The position numbers were made by a program, and so were the translations under genes. Shown here one piece after another: positions 32,247-40,276 of a stretch of 64,000 bases of DNA (its first letter is position 1; each line of letters starts with the position of its first letter). Source of the stretch: Rossellomorea aquimaris TF-12 (lineage in GTDB: Bacteria; Bacillota; Bacilli; Bacillales; Bacillaceae_B); contig NZ_LQXM01000029.1 of assembly GCF_001648555.1 (NCBI RefSeq), forward strand, positions 310,001 through 374,000, written 5' to 3'. Under the pieces are notes generated by a model. It did no database searches and was not told the origin of the DNA. It saw only the letters and a list, made by a program, of their open reading frames with translations.

Positions 32247-32567
32247 TTATTCACGCCTAAATAGACAACAAAGCTCTTCAGATAGTATATAATTCATTTC
32301 AATATGATTCAAGGTGTAATAGCTCCACGTTCCCCTCGTGTCTTTTTTGATCAATTGTGCATTTACTAAAATCTTTAAATGGTATGAAAGTTTAGACTGA
32401 GGAATTTCTAGTTTTTCAGATAGATCACACACGCAAACTTCTCCATGCTCAGTGATTTGGTGGAGGATGTGAAGTCGTTTATGATCAGCTAATGCTTTAA
32501 ATTTTTGTTCATATTTTTTAAAGGCACTATCAAGGGAGATATCAGTTAAGGGGATTTCATTTTTCAT
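32247..32567 (-). CDS. ArsR/SmtB metal(loid)-sensing repressor
   Basis: 106 aa. EVCVCDLSEKLEIPQSKLSY (43-62) carries the ELCVCDL-type alpha-3 metal site with C45 and C47 at the start of the recognition region, and a C-terminal Cys pair C100-C101 could complete a thiolate site. Winged-helix: HLKILVNAQLIKKDTRGTWS. In the ArsR class, As(III)/Sb(III) binding to such cysteines releases DNA. Four matching ATCAA-N6-TTGAT sites surround it. Likely autoregulates and represses the permease and microprotein. Confidence 0.9.
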   Translation of the reverse strand: MKNEIPLTDISLDSAFKKYEQKFKALADHKRLHILHQITEHGEVCVCDLSEKLEIPQSKLSYHLKILVNAQLIKKDTRGTWSYYTLNHIEMNYILSEELCCLFRRE

Positions 32568-32583
32568 GGTCAGAACTCCTTAC

Positions 32584-32658
32584 ATCAATTTTTTTTGATT
32601 TAATATTACTATATTCTGGTTTTTCAGAAATGTCAACATTAAATCAAATAAATTTGAT
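32584..32658 (-). promoter_or_regulatory. arsR promoter flanked by two operators
   Basis: On the minus strand: TTGACA (complement of 32631-32636), 17-bp spacer, TATAGT (complement of 32608-32613). Operators ATCAATTTTTTTTGAT (32584-32599) and ATCAAATAAATTTGAT (32643-32658) lie just downstream of the -10 and upstream of the -35. Confidence 0.82.
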
Positions 32659-32688
32659 ATAATGTATTTTCCCGAGTTGCAGACTCTT

Positions 32689-33240
32689 TTAATCCCTACC
32701 CATATCCACCAGTTTAGAAATGGTCTTCCAATTCCGGATCGTCACGGGATCTTCTATTTTTTGCAGTTGATTTGAGAGTTTAGAATTCCGAATACTTTGG
32801 CTAAATAATAGGTAAACCTCTCTACCAACTATTCCTAATTTCTCTCCTTCCTTCTTTACTCCATGGAGTCCATCAATCTCTAAAGAGGAAAGCTTCTTAT
32901 TCTTTAAAGCGACATATAAACTTTCTCCAGCTGCTGTTTTTCCCGCTTCTTTAATTTCTTTTTCAGAGAAAGGGCACGCTTTCACTAATTGTTCCATTTC
33001 ACTGAGACTTCTAACAACAACTGGTATCCTTAAACCAAATTCACTCTCTATCTCCTTTTCAATCCTCCTACACACTATTTCTTCATTCTCATTTGATTGA
33101 AACAAAGCATTCCCACTCTGTATATATGTTTTAGGGTGTTTAAATCCAATCTTTTCAAGCATCGCTCTCAGCTCAGACATTTTAAGTTTATTATTCCCAC
33201 CAACGTTAATTCCTCTTAAAAATGCAATATAGGCACTCAA
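32689..33240 (-). CDS. DUF1697 family protein
   Basis: 183 aa from TTG at 33240; the start overlaps the stop of the GrpB-family gene, with CGGAGTG upstream, so translation is coupled. YIAFLRGINVGGNNKLKMSE at the N-terminus, YIQSGNALFQSNENEE, and the terminal TIRNWKTISKLVDM are the DUF1697 signature (two ferredoxin-like halves). Biochemical role unknown. Confidence 0.9.
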   Translation of the reverse strand: MSAYIAFLRGINVGGNNKLKMSELRAMLEKIGFKHPKTYIQSGNALFQSNENEEIVCRRIEKEIESEFGLRIPVVVRSLSEMEQLVKACPFSEKEIKEAGKTAAGESLYVALKNKKLSSLEIDGLHGVKKEGEKLGIVGREVYLLFSQSIRNSKLSNQLQKIEDPVTIRNWKTISKLVDMGRD

Positions 33241-33788
33241 TCTTTCACTCCGTTCTTTGCAATTTGTGTGATTTTTAAAACAAAGTCTGTCTTTTTTTCG
33301 GTATACTCTTCTCGATTATTCTTGTACATTTTCGATAAATGTACCTTTAGATGTTCATATTTCTTTGCTATCGATACATGCTCTCTCAAATAATCTCTAA
33401 AATACAAGCGATCCCATAAAAAATCTTGGTTACTTGGTGCCATATGTATATGAAAAGACTCCTCCTCTAAACCTGTGGGAGTGTACCCTTTTACAAACAT
33501 GGAATGCTTTTTCTGTTCCTTCATATGAATATAATTGTGTTTGGTCATCTCTTTTAAGATGAAGTTATCCACTTCTTCTCCCTCTGGAATCTCAACTAAT
33601 AAATCAACTGTAGGCTTTGCAGATAATCCTGGTACTGCTGTACTTCCTATATGTTCAATTCTTAAAGCTATGTCAGATCCAAGAATAGATAGGATTTCTT
33701 GTTTTTCATTTTCAAACAGAAAAGGCCATTTTTCATTGTAAGGATAGATTGTGATAGGATATAATCTTCCAAGTTCTTCTTTTTTCAC
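33237..33788 (-). CDS. GrpB family (UPF0157) protein, nucleotidyltransferase-like
   Basis: 183 aa from GTG with GGAGGAG upstream. YPYNEKWPFLFENEKQEILS, RIEHIGSTAVPGLSAKPTVD and LLVEIP give the GrpB signature, where GSTAVPGLxAKPxxD is the minimal nucleotidyltransferase motif. YLREH and KYEHLKVHLSKMYKNNREEY follow. Relatives are annotated as GrpB or as part of dephospho-CoA kinase fusions; the substrate is unknown. Coupled with the DUF1697 gene. Confidence 0.9.
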   Translation of the reverse strand: MKKEELGRLYPITIYPYNEKWPFLFENEKQEILSILGSDIALRIEHIGSTAVPGLSAKPTVDLLVEIPEGEEVDNFILKEMTKHNYIHMKEQKKHSMFVKGYTPTGLEEESFHIHMAPSNQDFLWDRLYFRDYLREHVSIAKKYEHLKVHLSKMYKNNREEYTEKKTDFVLKITQIAKNGVKD

Positions 33789-33892
33789 TTCATCTCCTCC
33801 GTTTTTCTTCTCTTTATATTTTCACTTTTGGAGCTGCTATTTCCTTCTTCATATAATAAAAACTCCTCAGGAAAACTGAAGAGCTTTTATTA

Positions 33893-34045
33893 AGAATCTT
33901 TTCGTAAACTTTGTTGCATTTGAAAAAGCAAGTAAGTAATGTTGATTTCTGCTCCAGGCGCTCGCTTTCCGCGGGCATGAGTTGAGACTCCTCGGCCTTT
34001 GCCCTGTGGGTCCCGCAGAGGTCGAGCACCTTCCGCTCTAATCAC
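33893..34045. repeat. GC-rich palindromic intergenic element, copy 3
   Basis: TTTTCGTAAACTTTGTTGCA and TTTGAAAAAGCAAGTAAGTA (left arm) closely match the complement of the right arm of copy 2 (19640-19690). GGCGCTCGCTTTCCGCGGGC and the facing CCCGCAGAGGTCGAGCACC form the inner inverted repeat. A 71-codon leftward reading here (33814-34029) is an artefact of the repeat. Explains the gene-free 33789-34132 gap. Confidence 0.75.
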
Positions 34046-34132
34046 CTTTCTAAGTGAGAATTTCCAAAAAAGAATATATAGGTACTTTCACGTTTAAAAA
34101 CCAGTATTTTTTAATTCAGCGATTGATTGTAT

Positions 34133-34768
34133 CTAAGCTTTTAGACATCCATATTTTATCATACTAATGTAATCATCAATTTCAGGCAGGACTTTTTCTT
34201 GCATTTCAGTAAACGTAAGCTGTTGAGTTTGATATAAATGTAAGTACTTTTTTGTTACGTTTTCAAGTGCTATGAGAGTTAAATTCATTACTTTTTCAGG
34301 AGAGGCATAATTTTGCAATAAGCTATCATCGATCATTTTCCCTAGAAAAGGGTCACTATATTGGTCGACGTTTTTTTGGAGTAATGATTTAACGTCATCT
34401 TCCAAACCAATAGGTGGATGAAGTAATGCATTTGTCACTAATTCCGTTTCAGTTTGGTATGTTAACTGAATCTTTTGTTTCTTTAAAACTACTTCTTTAA
34501 TTCGATGAAAAAAATCCTCTTCCTTTACTTTTTGTACTTCTTCCATAATTTTGTCCCCAAGCAGCCTTCGACAATAATCAATCATATATAGAAAAAGATT
34601 CTTCTTATTCTTAAAATAATGAAACAGTATTCCCTTTGAAATTCCAGCAGCATTGGCTATGGTATCCGTAGACGTTTTTTCATATCCTGTTTTACTAAAT
34701 TCTTCAATACATACTGTAATAATGTGCTGCTTCTTTTCTTCAGGTAATCTTTCAAAAGCAGAGTACAA
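34133..34768 (-). CDS. TetR family repressor of the ABC operon
   Basis: 211 aa from a TTG with GGAGGT upstream. N-terminal HTH: IITVCIEEFSKTGYEKTSTD, ANAAGISKGILFHYFKNKKN; the C-terminal ligand domain is helical with an unassigned effector. Last gene of the ABC ATPase-permease-TetR operon; two 16-bp TTGACT-N4-AGTCAA palindromes at the operon promoter are its probable sites. The effector may be the exported compound. Confidence 0.88.
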   Translation of the reverse strand: MYSAFERLPEEKKQHIITVCIEEFSKTGYEKTSTDTIANAAGISKGILFHYFKNKKNLFLYMIDYCRRLLGDKIMEEVQKVKEEDFFHRIKEVVLKKQKIQLTYQTETELVTNALLHPPIGLEDDVKSLLQKNVDQYSDPFLGKMIDDSLLQNYASPEKVMNLTLIALENVTKKYLHLYQTQQLTFTEMQEKVLPEIDDYISMIKYGCLKA

Positions 34769-34791
34769 TGTGCTTACCTCCGTTTTCTATT

Positions 34792-35583
34792 TTACGCAAT
34801 ATCTTTTCTTCTATATAACCAGAAGGTGAGGCAAATACTTAAAGCAGTTATCCCTAGCATAATAACCAAATACACCGGTTGAATAGCATTCTCCGATATG
34901 AGATCTGCAGCATCGACATACTTAAAAAAACTAATATATTTTACTCCTTCAAGTCCTTCTGAAATTCCAGCTACCACACTAAAGAAATAAGATATTAGAA
35001 CAAGTCCTAATGAAATAGATGTAATCGTTCTTGTTTTCTTCATAACTGATGATAATAGAAAAGCTATCGAAGCAAAAGTAATATGCAAAAGGGTTGTTGC
35101 AAAAATTAAAACACTAAAGGTTTTCATTGAAACATCTTCATCTGCAAATTGAAACCCAATAAGGCAAATGATTACAATGAAGAGATTCAATAGGCAGATG
35201 TTTGTCATTACTGCAAATAACTTTTCCATTACAATACGCGATCTACTCAGCGGCTTTGATAAAAGAAATTCTATCGTCTTTTCATTTTCCTCTTTTGCCA
35301 TCATATTTGAAGCCAACATCACAGCATAAATACTACCTATTAATGTAGTCATAAAATGAATTTCCATTCCATAAAACCCTAATAGTGTACCAATATCCAA
35401 TCGATCCATTCCAAACGCTTCTTTAAAAGAATCAGGATAAGCACTTAATAAATTGTTCAGGGTTTCTTGATCCTGTGTAAATTGAGGATATATGCTAAGA
35501 GTCATTAATATTATTCCACCTAATATGATACTCCATATGATTAAGGACTTGGCATTTTTAGTGAATTCTCGTTTAAATATCAT
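34792..35583 (-). CDS. ABC transporter permease (ABC-2 type)
   Basis: 263 aa, six membrane spans. NIL-type start FKREFTKNAKSLIIWSIILG, and EENEKTIEFLLSKPLSRSRI (about 96-115) is the conserved ABC-2 coupling region. Pairs with the upstream ATPase; spacing 17 bp. Exports an unknown substrate, possibly a lipid or drug-like molecule. AAGGAGAG upstream of ATG. Confidence 0.88.
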   Translation of the reverse strand: MIFKREFTKNAKSLIIWSIILGGIILMTLSIYPQFTQDQETLNNLLSAYPDSFKEAFGMDRLDIGTLLGFYGMEIHFMTTLIGSIYAVMLASNMMAKEENEKTIEFLLSKPLSRSRIVMEKLFAVMTNICLLNLFIVIICLIGFQFADEDVSMKTFSVLIFATTLLHITFASIAFLLSSVMKKTRTITSISLGLVLISYFFSVVAGISEGLEGVKYISFFKYVDAADLISENAIQPVYLVIMLGITALSICLTFWLYRRKDIA

Positions 35584-35600
35584 TTATTTTTCTCTCCTTC

Positions 35601-36473
35601 CTATTCGTAATAATGCATAAACACTTCTTCTAAAGACGGTTCTTCAATTAATAAATCCTGGATTTCGATTGTTGATAAATGATTTAAAAGGAGCTTCATA
35701 TCACCGTTATATAAAAATTTCACTCCATGAAGGGTCCTTTCCTGATTGACTATCCCTTCTAAAGATAAAGGAATATCCACACCTGAATGTGCCGAAATAC
35801 TTATTTTCTTTAAATTATTCTTCGTTAACGTCTCGACTCTCTCAACTGTTACAAGTTTTCCTTCTTTAATAATCGCTACTCTGTCACACATTTTTTGAAC
35901 TTCACTTAATATGTGTGAGGAAAAGAAAATGGTAGCTCCTTTTTCTCGTTCCACTTTTATTAATTCAAAAAATACATTTTGCATTAGAGGATCTAGACCA
36001 CCTGTGGGCTCATCTAATATTAATAACTTCGGCTCGTGTAATAAGGCTTGAATAATTCCAACTTTCTTTCGATTACCAAATGATAAATCCTCTATTTTCT
36101 TGTTCATATCTAATTGTAATTTTTCAGCTAGATCAAACATACGTTTCTTGTTTGCGTACTGATGAAATTTGGCTGAATACATTAATAAATCTATTGCCTT
36201 CATATCATCATAATAATTGACTTCAGAAGGAAGGTAGCCAACTAACTGGCGTATTTCTTTTGAGTGAGTCACAATATTTTTCCCAAATATCTCAGCACTT
36301 CCTTCTGTAGGATAAATGAAGTTTAAAAGGGTGCGAATGGTTGTGCTTTTCCCTGCTCCATTTGGACCTATAAAGCCAAAAATTTCTCCTTCATCGATTG
36401 AAAATGAAATATTTTCAATCCCACGATTTTTTTTATAATACTTTGTCAAGTTACTCATCTCTATGGCTTTCAT
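35601..36473 (-). CDS. ABC transporter ATP-binding protein
   Basis: 290 aa with ATG at 36473 (GGAGGAAAGG upstream), not the upstream ATG at 36512, which falls within the operator region. Walker A GPNGAGKSTTIRTL, signature LSFGNRKKVGIIQAL, Walker B LLILDEPTGGLDP and the switch His in FFSSHILSEVQ. C-terminal ~80 residues match DUF4162-type tails of drug/lipid exporters. First gene of the operon under TetR control. Confidence 0.93.
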   Translation of the reverse strand: MKAIEMSNLTKYYKKNRGIENISFSIDEGEIFGFIGPNGAGKSTTIRTLLNFIYPTEGSAEIFGKNIVTHSKEIRQLVGYLPSEVNYYDDMKAIDLLMYSAKFHQYANKKRMFDLAEKLQLDMNKKIEDLSFGNRKKVGIIQALLHEPKLLILDEPTGGLDPLMQNVFFELIKVEREKGATIFFSSHILSEVQKMCDRVAIIKEGKLVTVERVETLTKNNLKKISISAHSGVDIPLSLEGIVNQERTLHGVKFLYNGDMKLLLNHLSTIEIQDLLIEEPSLEEVFMHYYE

Positions 36474-36503
36474 ACCTTTCCTCCTCCAAAATGAAAAATA
36501 AAA

Positions 36504-36552
36504 TTGACTCACTAGTCAATTTTATTTTATTCTTTGTTGACTCATTAGTCAA
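36504..36552 (-). promoter_or_regulatory. Promoter with two TetR operator-like palindromes
   Basis: TTGACTCACTAGTCAA (36504-36519) and TTGACTCATTAGTCAA (36537-36552), perfect 6-bp arms, 33 bp apart. On the minus strand TTGACT of the distal site serves as -35, followed 17 bp later by TAAAAT. Either site bound would block transcription of the ABC operon. Confidence 0.85.
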
Positions 36553-36787
36553 TTTGTTTTTTGTTTATCATATGACTTCTTTTATGAATTAGAACACATC
36601 GAGTATGGACATTTTTAATTTCCAATTATAATGTGAGACTTCCTATACGTATAATGGTATATTCATATAAAAGGAATACTTTTTAGAAGTAAGGGTATAG
36701 AATAGTAATCTACTATCGTCTAGTACCTCTTGCTAAGATTTCTATTTCTGAATTTCCATAAAGGAAATTTTGGTGGGAGGTGATTAG

Positions 36788-36976
36788 ATGAGAAAAATCA
36801 ATGGAATAAAAAGTTTAATGGTTTACCTTCGATCCGTAGATTATCCATTACAGGAAGAGGAAATTATTCTTTTACTAGAAAAAAAACAAATCCCTCATCT
36901 GAGACCAATGAAGAACTTAATTGTCTTTAACTTAGATCATATCGATTGGTGGATAAGTGAGCGAAGAGGAAATTAA
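36788..36976 (+). CDS. Small DNA-binding/excisionase-like hypothetical protein
   Basis: 62 aa; GGGAGGTG upstream of ATG. KSLMVYLRSVDYPLQEEEII, LLEKKQIPHLRPMKNLIVFN and LDHIDWWISERRG follow the helix, wing and terminal-helix order of small excisionase/MerR-like HTH proteins (IPHxRP then F-D-x-IDxW), widespread as orphan ORFs in Bacillus. No integrase nearby. Role unknown. Confidence 0.6.
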   Translation: MRKINGIKSLMVYLRSVDYPLQEEEIILLLEKKQIPHLRPMKNLIVFNLDHIDWWISERRGN

Positions 36977-36990
36977 TTAGACCTCTGATT

Positions 36991-37016
36991 AAAGCCCTAC
37001 AATATTGTAGGGCTTT
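36991..37016. terminator. Bidirectional terminator
   Basis: AAAGCCCTACAAT/ATTGTAGGGCTTT, 13-bp perfect stem; right arm reaches the stop of the class-A-like hydrolase gene. Confidence 0.9.
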
Positions 37017-37695
37017 ATTTATGAGTTTCCTGATGGTTTAGTGTATACCGATCGTTGATTATTTCACCAATTTTCCTTAACCCTGCTTCTAAATGGCTCC
37101 AACTTACTTGCACATGAGTTGTTTTGATAAATCCAGCGATTATTATTGGTCTATCTTCTATTATTAAATACCCTACATCATTACACACTCCTTCAAGACC
37201 ACCTGTCATATGCAACCACTGACCTTGAAATCGAAAGCCATCCGGGTCCTTTTGTGTACGCAATGCTTCTAAAATATTTTTAGTATTTTCGTGATTTAAA
37301 AGTTCTTCATCTATTAAGTATTTAAGAAACGTAGCAACCCCTTCAGGAGTTCCTATATTGTGAATTTTATCTTGATTTTCTTTATGTACCATTACATCTA
37401 AATTTAATTCATGTAATCTATCATTTATTTCTTTATCAGAAATAATAGTATTTAATTTCTGATAAGATTCCGAATCGTGATGACTAATCGATTTTTGAAC
37501 ACTCTCTAATGGGGCGTTTCTATTTAGTGAAAATACAGATGTGATGAACTTAGCTATGCTAGCCAAAGGGAAATATTCATTTTCATTTATTTTTATTGCA
37601 TCACATGTTTTAGTATCAAAAATGAAAAGTCCTAATTCAATATTTTCAGGGATGGTGGATCTGATTCTAGTTGAAAACTCAACAGTATCTGTCAT
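37015..37695 (-). CDS. Class A beta-lactamase-like serine hydrolase
   Basis: 226 aa. FPLASIAKFITSVFSL (about 42-57) supplies the S-x-x-K catalytic pair (SIAK), ELNLDVMVH and GTPEGVATFLKYLID fit the middle domain, and HMTGGLEGVCNDVGYLI is the KTG-like beta-3 (H-M-T-G). No signal peptide, so cytosolic; short compared with true beta-lactamases (~260-290), and the SDN motif is not obvious. Probably an esterase or peptidase rather than resistance enzyme. Overlaps the decayed GNAT gene by 17 bp. Confidence 0.78.
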   Translation of the reverse strand: MTDTVEFSTRIRSTIPENIELGLFIFDTKTCDAIKINENEYFPLASIAKFITSVFSLNRNAPLESVQKSISHHDSESYQKLNTIISDKEINDRLHELNLDVMVHKENQDKIHNIGTPEGVATFLKYLIDEELLNHENTKNILEALRTQKDPDGFRFQGQWLHMTGGLEGVCNDVGYLIIEDRPIIIAGFIKTTHVQVSWSHLEAGLRKIGEIINDRYTLNHQETHK

Positions 37696-38277
37696 TTATT
37701 TGACTCCATTCTTTCTTTGATAGGATATAGTGATTGTAGATTTGTTTATCTAATTCAATTTTACAATCGAAAGAAAACCCACATTTTCCAATGACTTTGT
37801 TTGATGCGAAATTATGAGGAAGAGCAAGAGCGATAATATGATCCATATTCGTTTTCTCAAACAAATATGTAATCAACCCCTTTGTAGCTTTTGTAGCTAT
37901 TGCCATATCGTTCGGAAAAAGCATACATAACTTCACGATTCGGAGGAGTCAGTTCTTCCTTTATTTCTGAACAGCACCAACCAATACATTTATTTGATTC
38001 TTTTAAAATGATTGCCAATTTTAAGGTTTGTTCCTGTATCTTTCCTGGTACCGTATTTAAAAATTCATTGTTTGCTGGTATTTCATAGTTTCTCACCCAA
38101 TCTAATCGTTGCTCCTTCGTTGACTTCCAATCTGGAAGAAATCTAGAAACCATGTGTTGGTGGCTTATTGTATATATCCTCTACGTCATCTATTCTAAAT
38201 TCTCGTAAATAAATTTCCCCACAATCAATCATGATACTTCCATTACTTTGATTAATTAAACCGGTTTGTGAATTCAT
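37679..38277 (-). pseudogene. Decayed GNAT acetyltransferase
   Basis: ATG at 38277 with AAGGAG upstream begins MNSQTGLINQSNGSIMIDCG, IYLREFRIDDVEDIYNKP, then a frame change to VSRFLPDWKSTKEQRLDWV, LKLAIILKESNKCIGWCCSE, NREVMYAFSERYGN, then a second frame change to AIATKATKGLITYLFEKTNM and LALPHNFASNKVIGKCGF. The pieces follow GNAT order without gaps, so two indels broke one gene; total span is not a multiple of three. Confidence 0.9.
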
Positions 38278-38440
38278 TCCGATAACTCCTTAGTTTATTT
38301 TATTGTTATTTTAACATACATATTTTTCCTTTCAGTTTAGTTTTTTGATTTTCCCCCTTGTATGTCTTTTATTCCTTGAAAACTATTGTAGAGTTGGGTA
38401 TCCTTAAATCTACAACTATTGTCGTAAGGGTGTGTTTTAC

Positions 38441-39148
38441 ATGCGTATTAATAAATATATTAGTGAAGCGGGAAAAACCTCAAGGCGAGGTGCAGATAAA
38501 CTCATAACTGAAGGTCGTGTAACAGTAAACGGAAAAGTTGCAAAGATTGGTATCCAAGTAGAGCCTGGAGATGACGTCCGGGTCAGTGGAAATCCTGTCC
38601 GCCTTGCACGAAATAATGTTTATATTGCCTTGAATAAACCAGTCGGAATCACGTGCACAACGGAAAAAAAGGTGAAAGGAAATATTATTGATTTAGTTAA
38701 TCATCCATTAAGAATTTTTAATATTGGACGACTTGATAAAGATTCAGATGGATTGATCCTTTTAACAAATGACGGAGATATCGTAAATGAAATACTCCGT
38801 TCAGAAAATAAACATGAAAAAGAATACATTGTTTCCGTTGATAAACCAATCACACCAGAATTCGTCCAAAAAATGTCAGAAGGCGTTCAGATTTTAGATA
38901 CAAAAACCCTTCCTTGTGAAGTAAAGCAGCTTTCTAAATATGATTTTCAAATCACCTTAACACAAGGGTTAAATCGTCAAATCAGACGAATGTGTATTGA
39001 GCTGGGGTATGATGTTTTCAGACTTCAACGAACTCGTATCATGAACATTCAATTAGGAAACCTACCTGTTGGCCAATGGAGAGACCTTTCCAAGAAAGAA
39101 CGTAATCAATTATTCAATGAGTTGGATTATGAGCCTAGGGAATGGTAG
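38441..39148 (+). CDS. rluF: 23S rRNA pseudouridine(2604) synthase RluF
   Basis: 235 aa; ATG at 38441 with AAGGGTG upstream (a GTG at 38432 lies inside that site). S4 RNA-binding domain at 1-60 (MRINKYISEAGKTSRRGADK), then the RsuA/RluB/RluF catalytic domain with IGRLDKDSDGLILLTNDGD, holding the catalytic Asp in RLD, and TLTQGLNRQIRRMCIELGYD. Length and the ALNKPVGITCTT strand favour RluF, which modifies U2604 in 23S rRNA. Single gene with a following terminator. Confidence 0.9.
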   Translation: MRINKYISEAGKTSRRGADKLITEGRVTVNGKVAKIGIQVEPGDDVRVSGNPVRLARNNVYIALNKPVGITCTTEKKVKGNIIDLVNHPLRIFNIGRLDKDSDGLILLTNDGDIVNEILRSENKHEKEYIVSVDKPITPEFVQKMSEGVQILDTKTLPCEVKQLSKYDFQITLTQGLNRQIRRMCIELGYDVFRLQRTRIMNIQLGNLPVGQWRDLSKKERNQLFNELDYEPREW

Positions 39149-39167
39149 GAATTTGTTTGAATTTGAA

Positions 39168-39200
39168 AAAGAGTATCACATTTTTGTGACACTCTTTTTT
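39168..39200 (+). terminator. Intrinsic terminator of rluF
   Basis: AAAGAGTATCACA/TGTGACACTCTTT with one mismatch, followed by T-run. Confidence 0.85.
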
Positions 39201-39244
39201 TGATTTCTTTATTGGGTAAGCTTGATAGAGAAGCCAACTGCATA

Positions 39245-39946
39245 TTATCCTTTTGAACTATATCCTTCAAAAATCAATCCACCAACAGGCTCATACATCT
39301 TATGTACAAAATCCACAAAAACATCTTTATTTCCATTCTTATAAAAATCATTAAGTGAATAAAAAAAATCGCGATACATTTTCTCGTCATAAGAATGGAG
39401 AGCTCTCGTTAACCCTTTCCCTCTTCCTGACCATTGATTATGTAATCTGAGAACAAAATCAGGCACTTGCAATGATAGATTGTTGAGAGTGATTAATGCT
39501 TCTTCGTAATTTTTTGAATCTACGAAGTCATCAAGTAGGTCACCAATAAAATACCTCGAGGCAAGAATATATTCCTTCGTAAGAGGCGTCGGACCCGCTG
39601 AAACGTGTACAATTACATTTTTTCTTATTTGATCATATTGAGGACTGTACTTGATGACTTTTCCTTCAGAAATCATATTTCCTAAAATTGGTCTTCCTTT
39701 TTCTCTTTCTCGTTCAAACTCATCCAGGTATGATTGGTAATTATGAACAAATACCTCAATTCTCCAGTCATACTTAAAAAGACTTTCACGATAACTTTCA
39801 GATTCATTTTGGAACACAACGATGTCCAGATCAGATGAATCGGTTTCTTCTCCTCTGGATGCACTTCCTGCTAATATAGCAAATTCGCATTTTGGAAAGC
39901 TCTCAGTAACAAAACAGGCTGCAGCTTCGTGGGGTGTGTTTTGCAA
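39245..39946 (-). CDS. Nucleotidyltransferase (MNT-type) domain protein
   Basis: 233 aa from a TTG with AAGGAGTGAG upstream. AILAGSASRGEETDSSDLDI VVF (residues about 22-44, motif in two parts) is the GS-x(9)-D-h-D signature of the pol-beta nucleotidyltransferases, with D-L-D as metal ligands; IEVFVHNYQSYLDEF supplies the third acid region. C-terminal helical domain (about 120-225) is HEPN-like. Aminoglycoside-type or protein AMPylating activity both possible; substrate unknown. Confidence 0.8.
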   Translation of the reverse strand: MQNTPHEAAACFVTESFPKCEFAILAGSASRGEETDSSDLDIVVFQNESESYRESLFKYDWRIEVFVHNYQSYLDEFEREREKGRPILGNMISEGKVIKYSPQYDQIRKNVIVHVSAGPTPLTKEYILASRYFIGDLLDDFVDSKNYEEALITLNNLSLQVPDFVLRLHNQWSGRGKGLTRALHSYDEKMYRDFFYSLNDFYKNGNKDVFVDFVHKMYEPVGGLIFEGYSSKG

Positions 39947-40103
39947 GTTTATCTCACTCCTTAATAAAAAGCGGCTATTTTAACCGAGAATTCAACCGAA
40001 AAGCAATATTTTCTTTAAATTAAATTCTCTATCAGTTATTTTTGGCTAAAATGATTAGAAAAGTATACATATGTAAGAATTAAAACTGGTAGAGAATGAT
40101 ATA

Positions 40104-40269
40104 TTATCAACTTTTGAGATTTTATTTTTAACTTTTTAGAATTTATTTTCAACTTTCGTGAGTTTATTATCAACTTTAACAATCCTGACGAATTATTTTT
40201 TAACAAAGGTGAGTTTTTATCATTCAAAAGACTTTATTATCAACTTTTATACTATATTATCAACCCAAA
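40104..40269. repeat. 21-bp-period array, TTATCAACTTT core, eight units
   Basis: Cores (TTATCAACTTT and variants TTTTTAACTTT, TTTTCAACTTT) start at 40104, 40125, 40146 and 40167 (21 bp apart), then after a 30-bp gap at 40197, 40217, 40237 and 40257 (20 bp apart). It ends about 10 bp before the stop of the TauE/SafE gene (40277). Read leftward the first block gives heptads of the form K-L-x-I-x-S-x. Fills the 39947-40276 gap. Confidence 0.87.
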
Positions 40270-40276
40270 ACCACTA

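Noticed and set aside
33814-34029. 71-codon leftward ORF in the palindromic element
   Set aside because: It runs through the inverted repeat, has no ribosome site and no family resemblance.
36788-36976. Integrated element with excisionase
   Set aside because: The small HTH protein resembles excisionases, but there is no integrase or attachment-site duplication near it.
37015-37695. Beta-lactamase antibiotic-resistance gene
   Set aside because: Has the S-x-x-K and KTG-like motifs, but no signal peptide and is short; resistance is not supported.
40036-40227. 63-codon leftward ORF with heptad peptide K-L-x-I-x-S-x
   Set aside because: It is the 21-bp array at 40104 read in one frame. No ribosome site, and a period divisible by three makes any frame look repetitive. 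Reported as repeat, not as CDS.
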